Notes under the pieces: generated by a model | Databases searched by the model: none | What the model was told of the DNA's origin: nothing | What the model saw: only the letters and a program-made list of their open reading frames with translations | Shown: one piece after another, positions 4,945-5,557 of the stretch | Layout: each line of letters begins with the position of its first letter | How positions within the stretch are numbered: the first letter of the stretch is position 1 | NCBI GenBank assembly: GCA_018698735.1 | Contig: JABIPD010000098.1 | Location: forward strand, 1 to 5,557 | Direction: 5' to 3' | DNA from: Candidatus Jacksonbacteria bacterium | GTDB taxonomy: Bacteria; Patescibacteriota; Patescibacteriia; UBA9629; GWA2-43-13 | DNA: 5,557 nt | Position numbers and translations under genes: made by a program

Positions 4945-5557
4945 GTGAACCTATTACAAGACTCTTTCCGTCCGGCCATGGGAATGTTCATCTTCGCCTT
5001 CTGGTTCTCGTACATGGAATGCCAAGCAGAAGGCAAAGCTGGCTGGGCCGGTAACTTCCCAACATGGCGACTAAACTCCGGGCCAATATCATTCCTATAC
5101 AGCCTACTCGCAGGCTCCGGAAAACCGCTCACGGGATACCATTTGGGTGTGTCCTTCAACCAGGCACTTCCGATAGCAGCCCTACCCTTTTTCTTTGGAC
5201 TGCCATTCTCGTGGGGGCGATTCTTTCTCCACGTCGCCTATTTCGTTGAATTTTCGATACTCCAGGACCTCGTTTGGTTTATTATCAATCCCCATTATGG
5301 GATTAGCAAATTCACCAAACCAAATGTTGAGTGGTACTCCACCCAACGGTGGATACTATGGCTTCCGTCCTGTTACTGGGTAGGAACCGCTGTATGCATA
5401 CTCTTTTCAATGCTCAGCAAGTTTCTTGGTGAAACTCACGCAGTAACAAGGAATCTGGAAGTCATCGCCTGGTATCCAGGCTTCTTGTTTGCCTTAATAG
5501 TGCTGGTCGGACTTTTCAGACTCATCGCCCCACTGCTTGAACGGCTCTTTACCCGCA
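4945..5557 (+). CDS. Multi-pass membrane protein of unknown function, 3'-truncated by window edge
   Basis: A frame opens at GTG 4945, preceded by AAGGAG (4933-4938) with a 6-base spacer, the only clear Shine-Dalgarno in the window. It stays open for 204 codons to the window end. The product begins MNLLQDSFRPAMGMFIFAF and has hydrophobic stretches near residues 12-24, 73-91, 93-116, 136-160 and 174-198, so about four or five membrane passes. Residues 96-123 are notable: H96, E102 and D108 within a hydrophobic segment, then WFIINPHYGISKF (111-123) at its end. Buried charged and His residues suggest a catalytic, metal-binding or ion-conducting site; that is inference. I do not recognise the family. 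G+C is about 49% by hand count of sample lines, above the core genes. It appears to be a separate unit from the tRNAs, with its own promoter and an inverted repeat. Confidence 0.8.
   Translation, partial: MNLLQDSFRPAMGMFIFAFWFSYMECQAEGKAGWAGNFPTWRLNSGPISFLYSLLAGSGKPLTGYHLGVSFNQALPIAALPFFFGLPFSWGRFFLHVAYFVEFSILQDLVWFIINPHYGISKFTKPNVEWYSTQRWILWLPSCYWVGTAVCILFSMLSKFLGETHAVTRNLEVIAWYPGFLFALIVLVGLFRLIAPLLERLFTR

Noticed and set aside
4896..5159. Minus-strand ORF of 87 codons opposite the membrane protein gene
   Set aside because: The + strand frame has a promoter, Shine-Dalgarno, longer length and clear membrane segments; the minus product shows no family features.

Overview
The window is a compact bacterial segment with every supportable gene on the + strand. 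Its core (about 389-4860) is AT-leaning housekeeping DNA: an RNHCP zinc-ribbon protein, a CCA-adding enzyme or poly(A) polymerase-like nucleotidyltransferase, an RluA/RluD-family pseudouridine synthase, guanylate kinase, ribosomal protein bL19 and two tRNAs. Standard TAA, TAG and TGA stops all fit, so there is no sign of UGA recoding. Small single-domain genes, tight packing, general lack of Shine-Dalgarno sequences in the core, an RNHCP gene and a bL19 with a long K/E/A/P-rich N-terminal tail suggest Candidatus Patescibacteria (CPR), perhaps Parcubacteria. That placement is an inference and not proven by any one marker.

Layout. Bases 2-325 are the 3' end of a GC-rich gene of unknown function, closed by a stem-loop at 336-370. 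Bases 389-3709 look like one operon, RNHCP-cca-rluA-gmk, with an 8-base overlap between the first two genes and gaps under 30 bases before gmk. The rluA-family gene is odd: its S4 RNA-binding domain is intact in frame from 2236, but the only upstream ATG (2224) meets a TAA at its third codon. A 12-base perfect palindrome (3709-3720) then sits just before a good extended -10 promoter (3727-3755) that drives rplS (3804-4433). The span 4434-4653 has no credible gene but contains several strong hairpins, a candidate structured RNA or processed leader, ahead of tRNA-Leu(GAG) and tRNA-Val(UAC). The tRNA-Val is enclosed by a 12-bp leader-trailer helix ending in eight T.

Bases 4945-5557 begin a multi-pass membrane protein that runs off the window. 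It has its own candidate promoter, an inverted repeat over the -35, and a textbook Shine-Dalgarno before a GTG start. No family was recognised. Both end genes are richer in G+C than the core by hand count.

Functionally, the core is about RNA maturation and translation. CCA addition is needed by the tRNA-Val here, which lacks an encoded CCA. Pseudouridylation of structured RNA, the GMP to GDP step of nucleotide supply and a ribosomal protein complete the set. I do not see a defence system, mobile element, CRISPR array or clear new multi-gene system. The best leads are the structured region before the tRNAs, the start anomaly of the rluA gene, the tailed bL19 and the unknown membrane protein.
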